The notes: generated by a model from the letters alone, not told the origin. Positions 33,036-41,413 are shown, counted from the stretch's first letter. The stretch is DNA of 64,000 nt from Pseudomonadales bacterium (GCA_019634925.1 JAHCAL010000001.1:682001-746000); one strand, 5' to 3'. A program made the numbers and translations.

Positions 33036-34124
33036 ATGGCGGCGCCCGGTCCGCCGCCTTCCGAGGCGGCGTCGACGCAGGATCCCGGGTCGACGATCGG
33101 TGGAGACGAAGCCTCGGTGCGTCTGCGCGATGCCCTGCTCGACGTGCCGGCCCTCACGCGAACCGGATGGTCCGCGGCGGGCCCGGTAACTCGCTGGCTC
33201 GTCGCGAGCCGGGCCGCGGTCCTTGCCCTCACCCTGTTCGCGTGCCTGTTCGGCGGCCTGCTGGCGCTGCCCTTTGACGTTGATGGGGATGTTGCCGGGG
33301 ACGTTGATGCGTTCCTGCGATTCCTGCTGGTCACGATGGCGCTTCTGCTCGCCCACGCAACCAACAACCTGCTGAACGATCACGTCGACTTTCGAACCGG
33401 GCTCGATCGCGACAACTACTTCCGAGCCCGCTACGGCGCGCATCCGCTCGCGCAGGGGCTCATGGGCGTGCGTGCGCATCTCGGCCTGCTGCTCGCCACC
33501 GGCAGCGTCGCGTTGGCGCTCGCCGTCTTGATCTGTGTGCAGCTCGGCGGCGCGGCCTGGTGGTTGACACTCGCGGGTGGCTTCCTGCTGCTGTTCTATA
33601 CCTGGCCCTTGAAGCACCTCGCGCTCGGTGAGCTTGCCGTGTTCCTGGTGTGGGGGCCGCTCATGTGCGGTGGCGTGTGCTGGGCAGTGGGCGGCACACT
33701 GTCCGGTGAACAGCTGCTGCTGGCGGCGCTCTACGGGCTCGGGCCGACCGTGGTCATCCTGGCCAAGCACACCGACAAGCTCGACGACGATGCGGCGCGC
33801 GGGGTGCGCACGCTGCCGGTACTGCTCGGCCCACGGGTCGCACGCTGGAGCTGGTGGGTCTGCGCATTGGTCCAGATCGGCGGCGCGCTGACGCTCGCAA
33901 TCGTGGGCGGACGCCCCGGCTTGCTGCTCGTGCTCGCGACCCTGCCCCTGCTGGTCGTCGGCTTCCGGATGGCGGCGGCCCCGCGGCCCGACCGCTGCCC
34001 GACGACCTGGCCCGGTAACCTCTGGCCGCTCTGGTACACCGTGACGGCGTTCCGGTTCGCGCGCCGCGCGGGCCTTATGCTGTCGCTGGGCGTGCTGGCC
34101 GACTGGCTGGCGAATGGCGGGTGA
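33036..34124 (+). CDS. UbiA family prenyltransferase-like membrane protein
   Basis: 362 residues from ATG at 33036, 15 bases after the kinase gene. An N-terminal soluble stretch of about 50 residues precedes eight or nine hydrophobic segments. The first Asp-rich site is NNLLNDHVDFRTGLDRDN (N-D-x-x-D-x-x-x-D), the second KHTDKLDDDAARG, both typical of UbiA/MenA aromatic prenyltransferases that need Mg2+ and a prenyl diphosphate. Acceptor unknown; it is not next to other quinone or haem genes. Operon with the genes before it seems likely from the spacing. Confidence 0.88.
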   Translation: MAAPGPPPSEAASTQDPGSTIGGDEASVRLRDALLDVPALTRTGWSAAGPVTRWLVASRAAVLALTLFACLFGGLLALPFDVDGDVAGDVDAFLRFLLVTMALLLAHATNNLLNDHVDFRTGLDRDNYFRARYGAHPLAQGLMGVRAHLGLLLATGSVALALAVLICVQLGGAAWWLTLAGGFLLLFYTWPLKHLALGELAVFLVWGPLMCGGVCWAVGGTLSGEQLLLAALYGLGPTVVILAKHTDKLDDDAARGVRTLPVLLGPRVARWSWWVCALVQIGGALTLAIVGGRPGLLLVLATLPLLVVGFRMAAAPRPDRCPTTWPGNLWPLWYTVTAFRFARRAGLMLSLGVLADWLANGG

Positions 34125-34161
34125 ACGGCTGGCACCGCTCACCGATCAGCCGGAGAACGTG

Positions 34162-34500
34162 ATGCTGCAATCTATCGCTTTCGGCCGCCGCAGCCTGGCG
34201 GTCCTCCTGCTCGGGTGCCTCGCGGGGCCGCTCGCAGCCGCCGATCCCGGTCCGCTCCTGCATGGCTGCACGGCGCCGCTGCGTCCAGCGGACGATCGCA
34301 ACGCGGTGGCCATGCAACGGTTCCTTGCCGAGGTCGACCAGTATCGGCAGTGCATCAGCGATTTCGTGGACACCAACTACGCGGCGGCCGACCGGCACCG
34401 CGATGCCGCGGCGGCGGCCGCGCTCGAATGGAACGGGTTCGTCCGCGACAGCCTGAACGCGCCGCAGGACTTTCCCTGGCCGCCGCGCGCCGCGCCCTGA
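34162..34500 (+). CDS. Small exported protein of unknown function
   Basis: 112 residues from ATG at 34162 (GGAG upstream); an earlier in-frame ATG at 34114 overlaps the previous gene. A signal peptide (RRSLAVLLLGCLAGPLAAA) leads to a short mature helix-rich protein with two Cys (LHGCTAP; YRQCISDFVDT). The pattern FLAEVDQYRQCISDFVDTNYAAADRHRDAAAAAALEWNGFV recurs in hypothetical proteins of proteobacteria as far as I recall. No function is known to me. It is tucked between the UbiA-like and WS/DGAT genes, same strand. Confidence 0.68.
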   Translation: MLQSIAFGRRSLAVLLLGCLAGPLAAADPGPLLHGCTAPLRPADDRNAVAMQRFLAEVDQYRQCISDFVDTNYAAADRHRDAAAAAALEWNGFVRDSLNAPQDFPWPPRAAP

Positions 34501-34593
34501 CTGGGCGCCCGGCTCGACAGGTTACCTGGCGGCCGTAGCATGTTGCGGCGGGCACGCCGATAATCCGGGGCGACGTTTGCGTGGAGACACGTC

Positions 34594-36015
34594 ATGCAGC
34601 AGCTCTCGGCCCAGGACGCTTCGTTTCTCTACCTCGAGTCGCCGCACGCGCCGATGCACATCGGCGGGATCATGATCTACGACCCGAGCACGGTCGAAGG
34701 CGGTCGCCAACGATTCAAGGACATCCTCGGGTTCGTCGAGGACCGCCTGCACCTCGCGCGCACGTTCCGCCAGAAGCTGGTGCAGGTGCCGTTCAATCTC
34801 GACCATCCGTACTGGATCGAGGACAAGGACTTCGACCTCGAATACCACGTCCGGCACATCCGCCTGCCGGACCCGGGTGACTGGCGCCAGCTCTGCATCC
34901 AGGTTGCGCGGCTGCACGCCCGCCCGCTCGATCTCACCAAGCCGCTCTGGGAATTCACGGTGATCGAAGGCGTCGACGCGATTCCGGGGCTCCCAGCCGG
35001 CAGCTACGCCATCGTCAGCAAGGTGCATCACGCGGCGATCGACGGGGTGTCGGGCGTCGACCTGATCGAGGCACTGCATGGACTCGAGCCGTATCCGGAG
35101 CACGTGCCGCCGCCGACCCGCCCCTGGACCGGCGAAGTGGCACCGAACCCGCTGGAACTCATGGCCCGCGCGCAGTTCAAGGCGCTGACCCAGCCGCTGC
35201 GGTTTGCCGAAATGCTGGCGCGCGGCGTGCCGGCGTTCGGCCGCATGACAGAGGGGTTCGCGATGCGCCAGGTACAGCCGCCGGCCACGGTACCGCCGCG
35301 TACGCGATTCAATCGCACGGTCAGCGCGCACCGCGTCGTCGAAGCGCGCCAGTTCCCGCTCTCCGAGGTGCGCGAAATCAAGGGTCGGGTGGACGGCGCG
35401 ACGGTGAACGACGTGGTGCTCGCGATCTGCGGCGGGGCGCTGCGCCACTACCTCGAGGCCAAGCGCGAACTGCCGGATGCCTCGCTCATCGCCATGGCGC
35501 CGGTATCGGTCCGCTCGAGCGGCGAGAAAGGCGCGCTCGGCAACCAGGTGTCGGGCATGCTGGTTTCGCTCGGCACCGATCAGGCCGAGCCGCTCGGCCG
35601 CCTCGCCGCGGTGCGCGCCTCGTCGGCTTCCTCCAAGGCCCTCTCCAACGCCGTGGGCGCCCGGCTGCTCACCGACTATTCCCAGTTCATCCCGTCGACG
35701 ACCGCGGCGATGGCGGCCCGGCTGTACACCGAACTCGGCCTCGCCAACCAGATGAACCTGCCGTTCAACTGCGTGGTGACCAACGTGCCCGGCCCTCAGG
35801 TGCCGCTCTATTCGGCCGGTGCACGGCTGGTGACCCAGTACGGTCTCGGACCGGTCTACGACGGGATGGGTCTCATGTTCCCGGTGTTCAGCTACTGCGG
35901 GCATATCAATGTCGCGGTGAGCGCGTGCCGCGAGATGATGCCGGATCCGGAATTCTTCGCAGCCTGTCTGCAGGAGAGCTTCGAGGAGCTCAGGGCTTCG
36001 CGCGTCCCGGCCTGA
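34594..36015 (+). CDS. Wax ester synthase/diacylglycerol acyltransferase (WS/DGAT)
   Basis: 473 residues from ATG at 34594. The catalytic HHxxxDG is HHAAIDG at 145-151. The N-terminal MQQLSAQDASFLYLESPHAPMHIGG and the PLWE motif near 117-120 are family signatures, and the second half has NDVVLAICGGALRHYL and NVPGPQVPLYSAGARL. It esterifies acyl-CoA with long-chain alcohols or diacylglycerol to make storage wax or triacylglycerol at the inner membrane. Its 3' end overlaps the convergent LmeA-like gene by 26 bases. Confidence 0.95.
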   Translation: MQQLSAQDASFLYLESPHAPMHIGGIMIYDPSTVEGGRQRFKDILGFVEDRLHLARTFRQKLVQVPFNLDHPYWIEDKDFDLEYHVRHIRLPDPGDWRQLCIQVARLHARPLDLTKPLWEFTVIEGVDAIPGLPAGSYAIVSKVHHAAIDGVSGVDLIEALHGLEPYPEHVPPPTRPWTGEVAPNPLELMARAQFKALTQPLRFAEMLARGVPAFGRMTEGFAMRQVQPPATVPPRTRFNRTVSAHRVVEARQFPLSEVREIKGRVDGATVNDVVLAICGGALRHYLEAKRELPDASLIAMAPVSVRSSGEKGALGNQVSGMLVSLGTDQAEPLGRLAAVRASSASSKALSNAVGARLLTDYSQFIPSTTAAMAARLYTELGLANQMNLPFNCVVTNVPGPQVPLYSAGARLVTQYGLGPVYDGMGLMFPVFSYCGHINVAVSACREMMPDPEFFAACLQESFEELRASRVPA

Positions 36016-36667
36016 GCAGGCCGCCGATGCTGGGGTCGAGTGTCGGCATGAGTCGCTTCTGGACCCTGGCGAGCATGCCGGGGACCACGTCCTCGGTGAA
36101 GTCTTCGAGTGCGAACGTGAGACGTAACAGCCCCGCTGCGTGGCCGATCCCGACGAGCTTCGTACTCCCGGTCAGCGGCGGCAGAGGCAGGTAGGTGCGG
36201 AACAGCGCCGCCACGTAGTTCGGCACGCCGAGAAACGACGCCCGCTTGGGCTGCAGGACGAACCAGCCGTTGACCACCGCGAGCTTTGCTTCGAGCTCGG
36301 CGATCGGAAAGCCGGCGATTTCGGTATGGATGATGAGCGCCTCGGCGCCGAGTTCGATGCGGTAGGGCAGTTCGAATCGCTTGAGCCAACGGTCGATCGC
36401 CGCCTGTCCGACCGCGATCTCGACGCTCGGTCCCGTGACTTCGATGCGCGCTGGCAGGCCGTGGATGAAGCGGACCCGTTCGGCGTGCCAGACCACCTGC
36501 TTCAGGTCCATCCACGCCGTCGCCAGTCCCGCGAATTCGAGCCGGGCGGACTCGAAGCGGTCCGGAAACGGCAGCCCGGAGGCCTTGGCCCAGTGCACCT
36601 TGACCGGCAGCTCGAAGTACGAGCTGACGAGCTGGTCGATGACGCTGGAGCCGGTGGTGGCGGTCAT
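35990..36667 (-). CDS. LmeA/DUF2993-like lipid-binding protein
   Basis: 225 residues from ATG at 36667. No signal peptide or membrane segment is visible. The pattern of long amphipathic strands (ARLEFAGLATAWMDLKQVVWHAERVRFIHGLPARIEVTGPSVEIAVGQAAIDRWLKRFELPYRIELGAEALIIHTEI) resembles DUF2993/LmeA, a lipid-binding family best known from actinobacteria. The link is by pattern only. Lying tail-to-tail with, and overlapping, the WS/DGAT gene suggests a lipid-related role. Confidence 0.65.
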   Translation of the reverse strand: MTATTGSSVIDQLVSSYFELPVKVHWAKASGLPFPDRFESARLEFAGLATAWMDLKQVVWHAERVRFIHGLPARIEVTGPSVEIAVGQAAIDRWLKRFELPYRIELGAEALIIHTEIAGFPIAELEAKLAVVNGWFVLQPKRASFLGVPNYVAALFRTYLPLPPLTGSTKLVGIGHAAGLLRLTFALEDFTEDVVPGMLARVQKRLMPTLDPSIGGLLRPGRAKP

Positions 36668-36719
36668 GCGTCCGAGTGTACTCCCGATCGCGCGGCGCGA
36701 CGATCGGGAGTGGGGTGCC

Positions 36720-37340
36720 TCAGAAACGGTAGCCGAGGTTCACGCCGATGATCCAGGGGTCGATCTCGACCGTGCCGATGTCGACCGTCTCGTCCTCGAA
36801 CCTGAGCTTGCCGTCGGTTTCGATGTTCATGTAGCGCAGGTCGGCGTTCAGGAACCAGTTGCCCTGCAGTTCCACGTCCACGCCGAGTACGACGGCGAAG
36901 CCCAGGGAATCGTCGAGCGAGAGCTTTGCGTCACTCAAGGGTCCGGTGGTGTCCTCGTCGAAGAACAGCGTGTAGTTTACTCCGACCCCGGCGTAGGGCT
37001 TGATCGGCGCGGTGGGCATGAAATGCCACACCACGCTGACGGTCGGCGGCAGATGCTTGGTCGATGCGACCTTCGGACCGTTCTCGAGCTTGATGTCGTG
37101 TTCGAACGGCAGCGCGGCCAGCACTTCGAGGCCGAGATTGCCGGTGAACATGTAGGTGCCGTTGAAGGTCAGCATCGTGTCGGCATCGACTTCGACGATG
37201 TCGCTGTTGTTCGATTTCGGCTCGATGTGGTGGGCGCCGACGCGCAGCAGCCAGCTGCCTGCTTCGTGGGCGAGCGCGGCACCGCTCGAGGTCGCGAACA
37301 CGAGCGCGGCCGAGAGCAGCAGGGACTTCTTGGTTTGCAT
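36720..37340 (-). CDS. ompW: OmpW family outer-membrane protein
   Basis: 206 residues from ATG at 37340. The signal peptide MQTKKSLLLSAALVFATSS ends after ALA. The mature start HEAGSWLLRVGAHHIEPKSNN, the segment LGLEVLAALPFEHDI, LPPTVSVVWHFMPTAPIKPYAGVGVNYTLFFDE and the Phe end (GVNLGYRF) are all OmpW signatures. Its eight-stranded barrel with a hydrophobic channel is thought to let small hydrophobic molecules through the outer membrane. Monocistronic; a REP-like hairpin and a dispersed repeat lie upstream. Confidence 0.95.
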   Translation of the reverse strand: MQTKKSLLLSAALVFATSSGAALAHEAGSWLLRVGAHHIEPKSNNSDIVEVDADTMLTFNGTYMFTGNLGLEVLAALPFEHDIKLENGPKVASTKHLPPTVSVVWHFMPTAPIKPYAGVGVNYTLFFDEDTTGPLSDAKLSLDDSLGFAVVLGVDVELQGNWFLNADLRYMNIETDGKLRFEDETVDIGTVEIDPWIIGVNLGYRF

Positions 37341-37469
37341 GATGGGCTATCCGTGACGTTTTTCGTGCGCGCTTTATACGCAGTGCCTGGACCGGGCTGA
37401 ATAGTGGGATGTCGCGCCCGCCCCGGTGCGGGCGCTTGATCCGGATCAATGAGCGGATTGAGGGAAGGT

Positions 37470-37537
37470 GCGGGGCGTCGTGGCGACGCCCCGCGGGCAG
37501 CCCCGCGATGTTGGGGTCGGAGTCGGGGTCAGAGTAA
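37470..37537. repeat. REP-like hairpin followed by GGGGTCGGAGTC/GGGGTCAGAGT repeat copies
   Basis: An 11-base-pair perfect stem with a TGG loop (GCGGGGCGTCG / CGACGCCCCGC, 37470-37494) is followed 17 bases later by TTGGGGTCGGAGTC (37511-37524) and directly by GGGGTCAGAGTAA (37525-37537). The last copy touches the stop codon of the aldehyde dehydrogenase. The stem contains CGCGGGGCGT on the minus strand, the same motif that accompanies the repeat at 354-412. It lies between ompW and the aldehyde dehydrogenase. Confidence 0.75.
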
Positions 37538-38941
37538 TCAGCGGGCGATGTTGATGATCTTGAGCTGGGTGAATTCCTTCAGGCCCTCTTCGCCGAGTTC
37601 GGTGCCGAGGCCGGACTGTTTGGCACCGCCGAACGGGATCCGCGGATCCAGCTCGGCGTGTTTGTTCACCCAGACGGTACCGGCGTCGAGCTTCTCCGCG
37701 AGCGCATAGGCGCGCGCCGGGTTCGCCGACCAGATCGAGCCGCCGAGGCCCCAGGGCGACGCGTTCGCGCGGGCGACCGCGTCCTCGGGGTCCTTGAACT
37801 TGATGACCGGCAGTACCGGGCCGAACTGCTCTTCGTCGACCAGGCGGGTGCCGTCGGTGATGTCGCGCACGATGGTCGGCCGGATGAAGTAGCCGGGCTG
37901 GTCGAGGCCCGTGCCCCCGGCGATCACCTTGCCGTGCTGCTTCGCGTCCTCGAGCAGTTCCTTTACCCGCTCGTACTGCATGCGGTTCTGCAGCGGCCCG
38001 AGCTGGGTGCCCTGCTGCAGGCCGTCGCCGACGATCGTGCGCTCGGCGATGGCGGCCAGCGCTTCGCACATCTCGTCGTAGATGGATTCGTGCACGTACA
38101 GCCGCTTCATGGCGATACAGACCTGGCCGCTGTTCTGGAACGCGCTCTGGAACAGTTTCGGGGCCGTTTCGGCCGGGTCGACGTCGTCGAGCACGATGCC
38201 GGCATCGTTGCCGCCGAGCTCGAGCGTGATGCGCTTCAGCAGTCCGGCGGCGCCGGCCATGACCTTGCTGCCGGTTGCGGTGGACCCGGTGAAGGACACC
38301 TTGCGCACGTCCGGATGCGCGGTCAGGGCCGCGCCGAGGTCGTTGACGTCGGTGATGATGTTGAGCACCCCTGCCGGAACGACGTCGCGGATCAGTTCGC
38401 CGAGACGCAGGTTGGTGAGCGGCGTGGTGGGCGCGGGTTTCAGCACCACGGTGTTGCCGGCGACCAGCGCGGGCGGAATCTTGAACGCCATCAGGATCAT
38501 CGGGAAGTTCCACGGCACGATCGCGCCCACCACGCCGAGCGGCCTGCGGTGCGCCTCGACGCGCCGGGCGTCGTTTTCGTCGATCACCTCCACCGGCAGG
38601 TCGAGTGACGTGAAATAACGGAAGAACGCGGCGGTACCATAGATCTCGCCGATCGCATCGCCGAGCGGCTTGCCTTGTTCCTGGGTGAGCAGCTGGGCGA
38701 GTTCGTTCGCATTGGCCTGGATGACGTCGGCGATCGCGTTGACCACCTGCTTGCGCTCGCCGATGGGTCTTGCGCTCCAGGCGGGGAACGCTGCCTTGGC
38801 GGCGGCGACGGCCGAATTCAACTGAGCGGTGGATGCGCGCGGGCAGCTGGCGAGGACCCGCTCGTTGGCTGGGTTGATGACGTCCATCGTGGCGTCGCCC
38901 GGCACCAGTTCGCCGTTGATCAGCAGTCGGTAGTCGCTCAT
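37538..38941 (-). CDS. NAD(P)-dependent aldehyde dehydrogenase
   Basis: 467 residues from ATG at 38941; the longer open frame upstream is non-homologous. Motifs are VGAIVPWNFPMILMAFKIPPAL near 138-159, FTGSTATG at 218-225, catalytic Glu241 in ELGGNDAG and nucleophile Cys275 in NSGQVCIA. The short N-terminus is typical of the succinate-semialdehyde/betaine/aliphatic aldehyde group. It oxidises an aldehyde to the acid in the cytoplasm; substrate unresolved. Divergent from a small lipoprotein gene across an AT-rich operator-like palindrome. Confidence 0.93.
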   Translation of the reverse strand: MSDYRLLINGELVPGDATMDVINPANERVLASCPRASTAQLNSAVAAAKAAFPAWSARPIGERKQVVNAIADVIQANANELAQLLTQEQGKPLGDAIGEIYGTAAFFRYFTSLDLPVEVIDENDARRVEAHRRPLGVVGAIVPWNFPMILMAFKIPPALVAGNTVVLKPAPTTPLTNLRLGELIRDVVPAGVLNIITDVNDLGAALTAHPDVRKVSFTGSTATGSKVMAGAAGLLKRITLELGGNDAGIVLDDVDPAETAPKLFQSAFQNSGQVCIAMKRLYVHESIYDEMCEALAAIAERTIVGDGLQQGTQLGPLQNRMQYERVKELLEDAKQHGKVIAGGTGLDQPGYFIRPTIVRDITDGTRLVDEEQFGPVLPVIKFKDPEDAVARANASPWGLGGSIWSANPARAYALAEKLDAGTVWVNKHAELDPRIPFGGAKQSGLGTELGEEGLKEFTQLKIINIAR

Positions 38942-38975
38942 GGTGGGATTCCGTTTGCTCGTGGGAAAGAGCGCG

Positions 38976-38990
38976 AGATTAGCATAATCT
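38976..38990. promoter_or_regulatory. Perfect 15-base palindrome in a divergent promoter region
   Basis: AGATTA-GCA-TAATCT sits in an AT-rich patch between the aldehyde dehydrogenase and the lipoprotein gene. CATAAT inside it could be a -10 element for the plus-strand gene. A regulator binding here would control both directions. Downstream, the ten-base AGACGGAGGC occurs twice (39001 and 39019), the second copy carrying the ribosome binding site. Confidence 0.45.
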
Positions 38991-39031
38991 TCATTTTTCG
39001 AGACGGAGGCGTCTTTCCAGACGGAGGCATG

Positions 39032-39313
39032 ATGGCGCGATTGCTGTCGGTCCTGGTTGTCGCGCTGCTGCTCACGGCCTGCAGCCGGAGTCTGAGCGGC
39101 ACCTACACGGACGAAGTGGGCTTCATGAGTTTTACTTTCGAACGCGACGGTCGGGTGGTGCAGTCGACGCTCGGCCTCGAGGTCGAGATGCGCTACCAGC
39201 GCGACGGCGACCGGATCGTGATCGAGAACGGCATGGGTGACTTCGTCTTCACCCGCGTCGATGCCGACACCCTCGAGGGGCCGCTCGGCATGCGCCTGCG
39301 CAGGAAGGAATGA
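39032..39313 (+). CDS. Small lipoprotein of unknown function
   Basis: 93 residues from ATG at 39032; an ATG one codon earlier has poorer spacing to GGAGG. The lipobox is clear (MARLLSVLVVALLLTAC, Cys near 17). The mature part (SLSGTYTDEVGFMSFTFERDGRVVQSTLGLEVEMRYQRDGDRIVIENGMGDFVFTRVDADTLEGPLGMRLRRKE) is a short all-beta repeat-like sequence, as in small proteins of the inner or outer membrane that copy lipocalin-type sheets. No known name. The next gene, argE-like, begins 43 bases later. Confidence 0.78.
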   Translation: MARLLSVLVVALLLTACSRSLSGTYTDEVGFMSFTFERDGRVVQSTLGLEVEMRYQRDGDRIVIENGMGDFVFTRVDADTLEGPLGMRLRRKE

Positions 39314-39356
39314 TGCGCGCCGCAAAAGGGTGGTGGATGGGCTGCACGGCGCAATC

Positions 39357-40514
39357 ATGAAACCCGCTCGTTACACACCGCGCGAAATGCTCGAACGCCT
39401 GGTCGGGATGCCGACGGTATCGCGCGATTCGAACCTGACCCTGATCGCGTTCGTGCGTGACTATCTTGCCGCGCACGGGGTGGTCGCCAGGCTGGTGGAC
39501 AGCGAGTGCGGCACCAAGGCGAACCTCTACGCCACGATCGGTCCGCAGGTCGAAGGTGGCGTGGTGCTGTCCGGACATACCGACGTGGTGCCCGTGGACG
39601 GCCAGGACTGGTCGACGGACCCGTTCACCCTGACCGAGCGCGACGGGCGCCTGTACGGGCGCGGTACCGCGGACATGAAGGCGTTCATCGCCATCGCCCT
39701 CGCGCTGGTGCCGGACATGCAGCGCCTGCGGCGGCCCGTTCACCTCGCGTTGAGTTACGACGAAGAGATCGGCTGCCTCGGCGCGCCGCGGCTGATCGAC
39801 GCGTTGGTGCGTGACGTGCCGCGCCCCGCGGCGGTGATCGTCGGTGAACCCACCTCGATGCGGGTCGTCACCGCGCACAAGAGCATGTTCATCTTCGAGA
39901 CCCACGTGCGCGGTTACGAGGTGCACTCGAGCATGCAGGATCAGGGCGTACCGGCCATCATGTATGCCGCCAGGCTGATCAGCTGGCTCGCCGACCGGCA
40001 GCGCGAGAACCGTGCGCGGGCGTGCCCCGACTGCCCGTTCGCACCGGCCTACTCGACCCTGCACTGTGGACTGATCCAGGGTGGCACCGCGCAGAACATC
40101 ACTGCCCGGGACTGCCGGTTCGTCACGGACATCCGCACGCTGCCGGACGAGGATCCACTCGATTACTTCCGCGCGCTGGAGCGATTCGCGCGCGAGGAAC
40201 TCGAGCCGGAGATGCGGGCGATCCACCCCGAGACCGGCATCGACTTCCGCATCCGCGCCGCAGTGCCCGGCTTCGCGGCAGGGGATACCGATCCCGCGGT
40301 GGCGCTCGTCAAGCAGCTGACCGGCCAGAACGCCACCGAAGTGGTGGCGTATGGCGCTGAGGCCGGGCAGTTCCACGCGGCCGGCCTGAGCGTCGTCGTG
40401 TGCGGACCGGGCAGCATCGAGCAGGCGCACCAGCCCGACGAATACCTGAGTATCGAACAGCTCGAAGCGGGCACCGCGTTCACCCGCCGGTTGATCGAAC
40501 TGCTGTCGAGCTGA
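39357..40514 (+). CDS. argE: M20 peptidase, acetylornithine deacetylase
   Basis: 385 residues from ATG at 39357. The zinc and catalytic residues are His74 and Asp76 (LSGHTDVVPVDGQDW), Asp106 (YGRGTADMKAF), Glu136/Glu137 (SYDEEIGCLG) and a late His (EQAHQPDEYLSIEQL). The sequences TAHKSMFIFETHVRGYEVHSS and CGLIQGGTAQNITARDCRF fit proteobacterial ArgE, which frees ornithine from N-acetylornithine in arginine synthesis. Other M20A deacetylases cannot be excluded, since no arg genes are nearby. Confidence 0.88.
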   Translation: MKPARYTPREMLERLVGMPTVSRDSNLTLIAFVRDYLAAHGVVARLVDSECGTKANLYATIGPQVEGGVVLSGHTDVVPVDGQDWSTDPFTLTERDGRLYGRGTADMKAFIAIALALVPDMQRLRRPVHLALSYDEEIGCLGAPRLIDALVRDVPRPAAVIVGEPTSMRVVTAHKSMFIFETHVRGYEVHSSMQDQGVPAIMYAARLISWLADRQRENRARACPDCPFAPAYSTLHCGLIQGGTAQNITARDCRFVTDIRTLPDEDPLDYFRALERFAREELEPEMRAIHPETGIDFRIRAAVPGFAAGDTDPAVALVKQLTGQNATEVVAYGAEAGQFHAAGLSVVVCGPGSIEQAHQPDEYLSIEQLEAGTAFTRRLIELLSS

Positions 40515-40527
40515 GCGGCCCCGCCGT

Positions 40528-41268
40528 TCAGGCGGCCTCGCGCCCTGGCCCGGCCAGCCAGGCTTCGAGTTCGTCGGCGCCGCCGATATGACGACCGTTG
40601 ATGAACACCTGCGGCGTGGTCTTGCGGCCAGACAAAGCGAAGAGCTTCTGCACTTCCGGCGTATCGATCTCGTCGAACGGGTAGCCGGCCTCGACGAGCG
40701 CGTGCTTCGCCCGCTCGCAGTGTCCGCAGCCCTTGCGGGTCAGGAGCGCGACCGCGTCCGGGATGCGCGCCCGCGGGTTGATGCTGGCGAGCATGGTCTC
40801 GGGGTCGGAGACCTCGTAGGGGTCGCCCGGCTTCTGCGGCTCGACGAACAACTGCTCGATCACGCCGTCGCGCACCAGCATGGAATAGCGCCACGAACGC
40901 TTGCCGAAGCCGAGATCCTGTTTGTCGACCAGCATGCCCATGCCTTCGGTGAACTCGCCGTTCCCGTCCGGGATCACGGTGATGTTGCCGGCGTCCTGGG
41001 TCCGTTGCCATTCGCGCATCACGAACGCGTCGTTGACCGACATGCACACGATCTCGTCCACGCCGTTCGCGCGGAACACCGGGGCCAGCCGGTTATAGCC
41101 GGGCAGCTGGTTCGTCGAGCAGGTGGGCGTGAACGCGCCGGGCAGTGAGAATACGACCACCGTGCGTCCATCGAACAGTTCATGGGTGGTGACATCCTTC
41201 CAGCCGGTCTCGGTCCGGGTGCGGAAGGTGACCGCGGGAATACGATCGCCGATCTGACGGTGTTGCAT
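40528..41268 (-). CDS. Hybrid peroxiredoxin-glutaredoxin
   Basis: 246 residues from ATG at 41268. The Prx5-type domain (about 1-165) has the peroxidatic Cys50 in PGAFTPTCSTNQLPGY. The glutaredoxin domain (about 170-246) has C181-G-H-C184 and the TTPQVFINGRHIGGADEL glutathione-site motif. The fused glutaredoxin reduces the peroxiredoxin with glutathione, as known from Haemophilus and Chromatium. The CGHC active site, PDI-like rather than CPYC, is notable. Divergent from an MFS gene over an AT-rich region with a possible OxyR or Fur site. Its 3' end lies 13 bases from argE. Confidence 0.95.
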   Translation of the reverse strand: MQHRQIGDRIPAVTFRTRTETGWKDVTTHELFDGRTVVVFSLPGAFTPTCSTNQLPGYNRLAPVFRANGVDEIVCMSVNDAFVMREWQRTQDAGNITVIPDGNGEFTEGMGMLVDKQDLGFGKRSWRYSMLVRDGVIEQLFVEPQKPGDPYEVSDPETMLASINPRARIPDAVALLTRKGCGHCERAKHALVEAGYPFDEIDTPEVQKLFALSGRKTTPQVFINGRHIGGADELEAWLAGPGREAA

Positions 41269-41333
41269 GATCTGACCTCCTGGGTGCGGGCGGATGCCCA
41301 TACGTCGATTCGGGGGCCAGTCTGAAGCGCGCC

Positions 41334-41372
41334 GATTGATAATTGAAATCGATTGTCATGATCGTTTCGATA
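41334..41372. promoter_or_regulatory. AT-rich regulatory region with OxyR/Fur-like half-sites
   Basis: The stretch contains GATAATTGAAATCGATTGTC, close to a Fur-type 6-1-6 pattern. It also contains an imperfect inverted repeat GAAATCGAT-TGTCAT-GATCGTTTC (41345-41369) whose ATAA/CGAT/ATCG quartets recur at the 11-base steps of OxyR sites. It lies 66 bases upstream of the peroxiredoxin-glutaredoxin start and about 45 bases before the MFS start. Either regulator would make sense for a peroxide-reducing enzyme; neither match is good enough to call. Confidence 0.4.
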
Positions 41373-41413
41373 CTCATAGACTATTGATTAGCAAGGGAGG
41401 GGAGCGAGCAATC

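Noticed and set aside
40798..40815. GGGGTCGGAGACC in the peroxiredoxin-glutaredoxin gene as another copy of the repeat
   Set aside because: Matches only the first ten bases of the core; it encodes conserved protein residues and lacks tandem copies.
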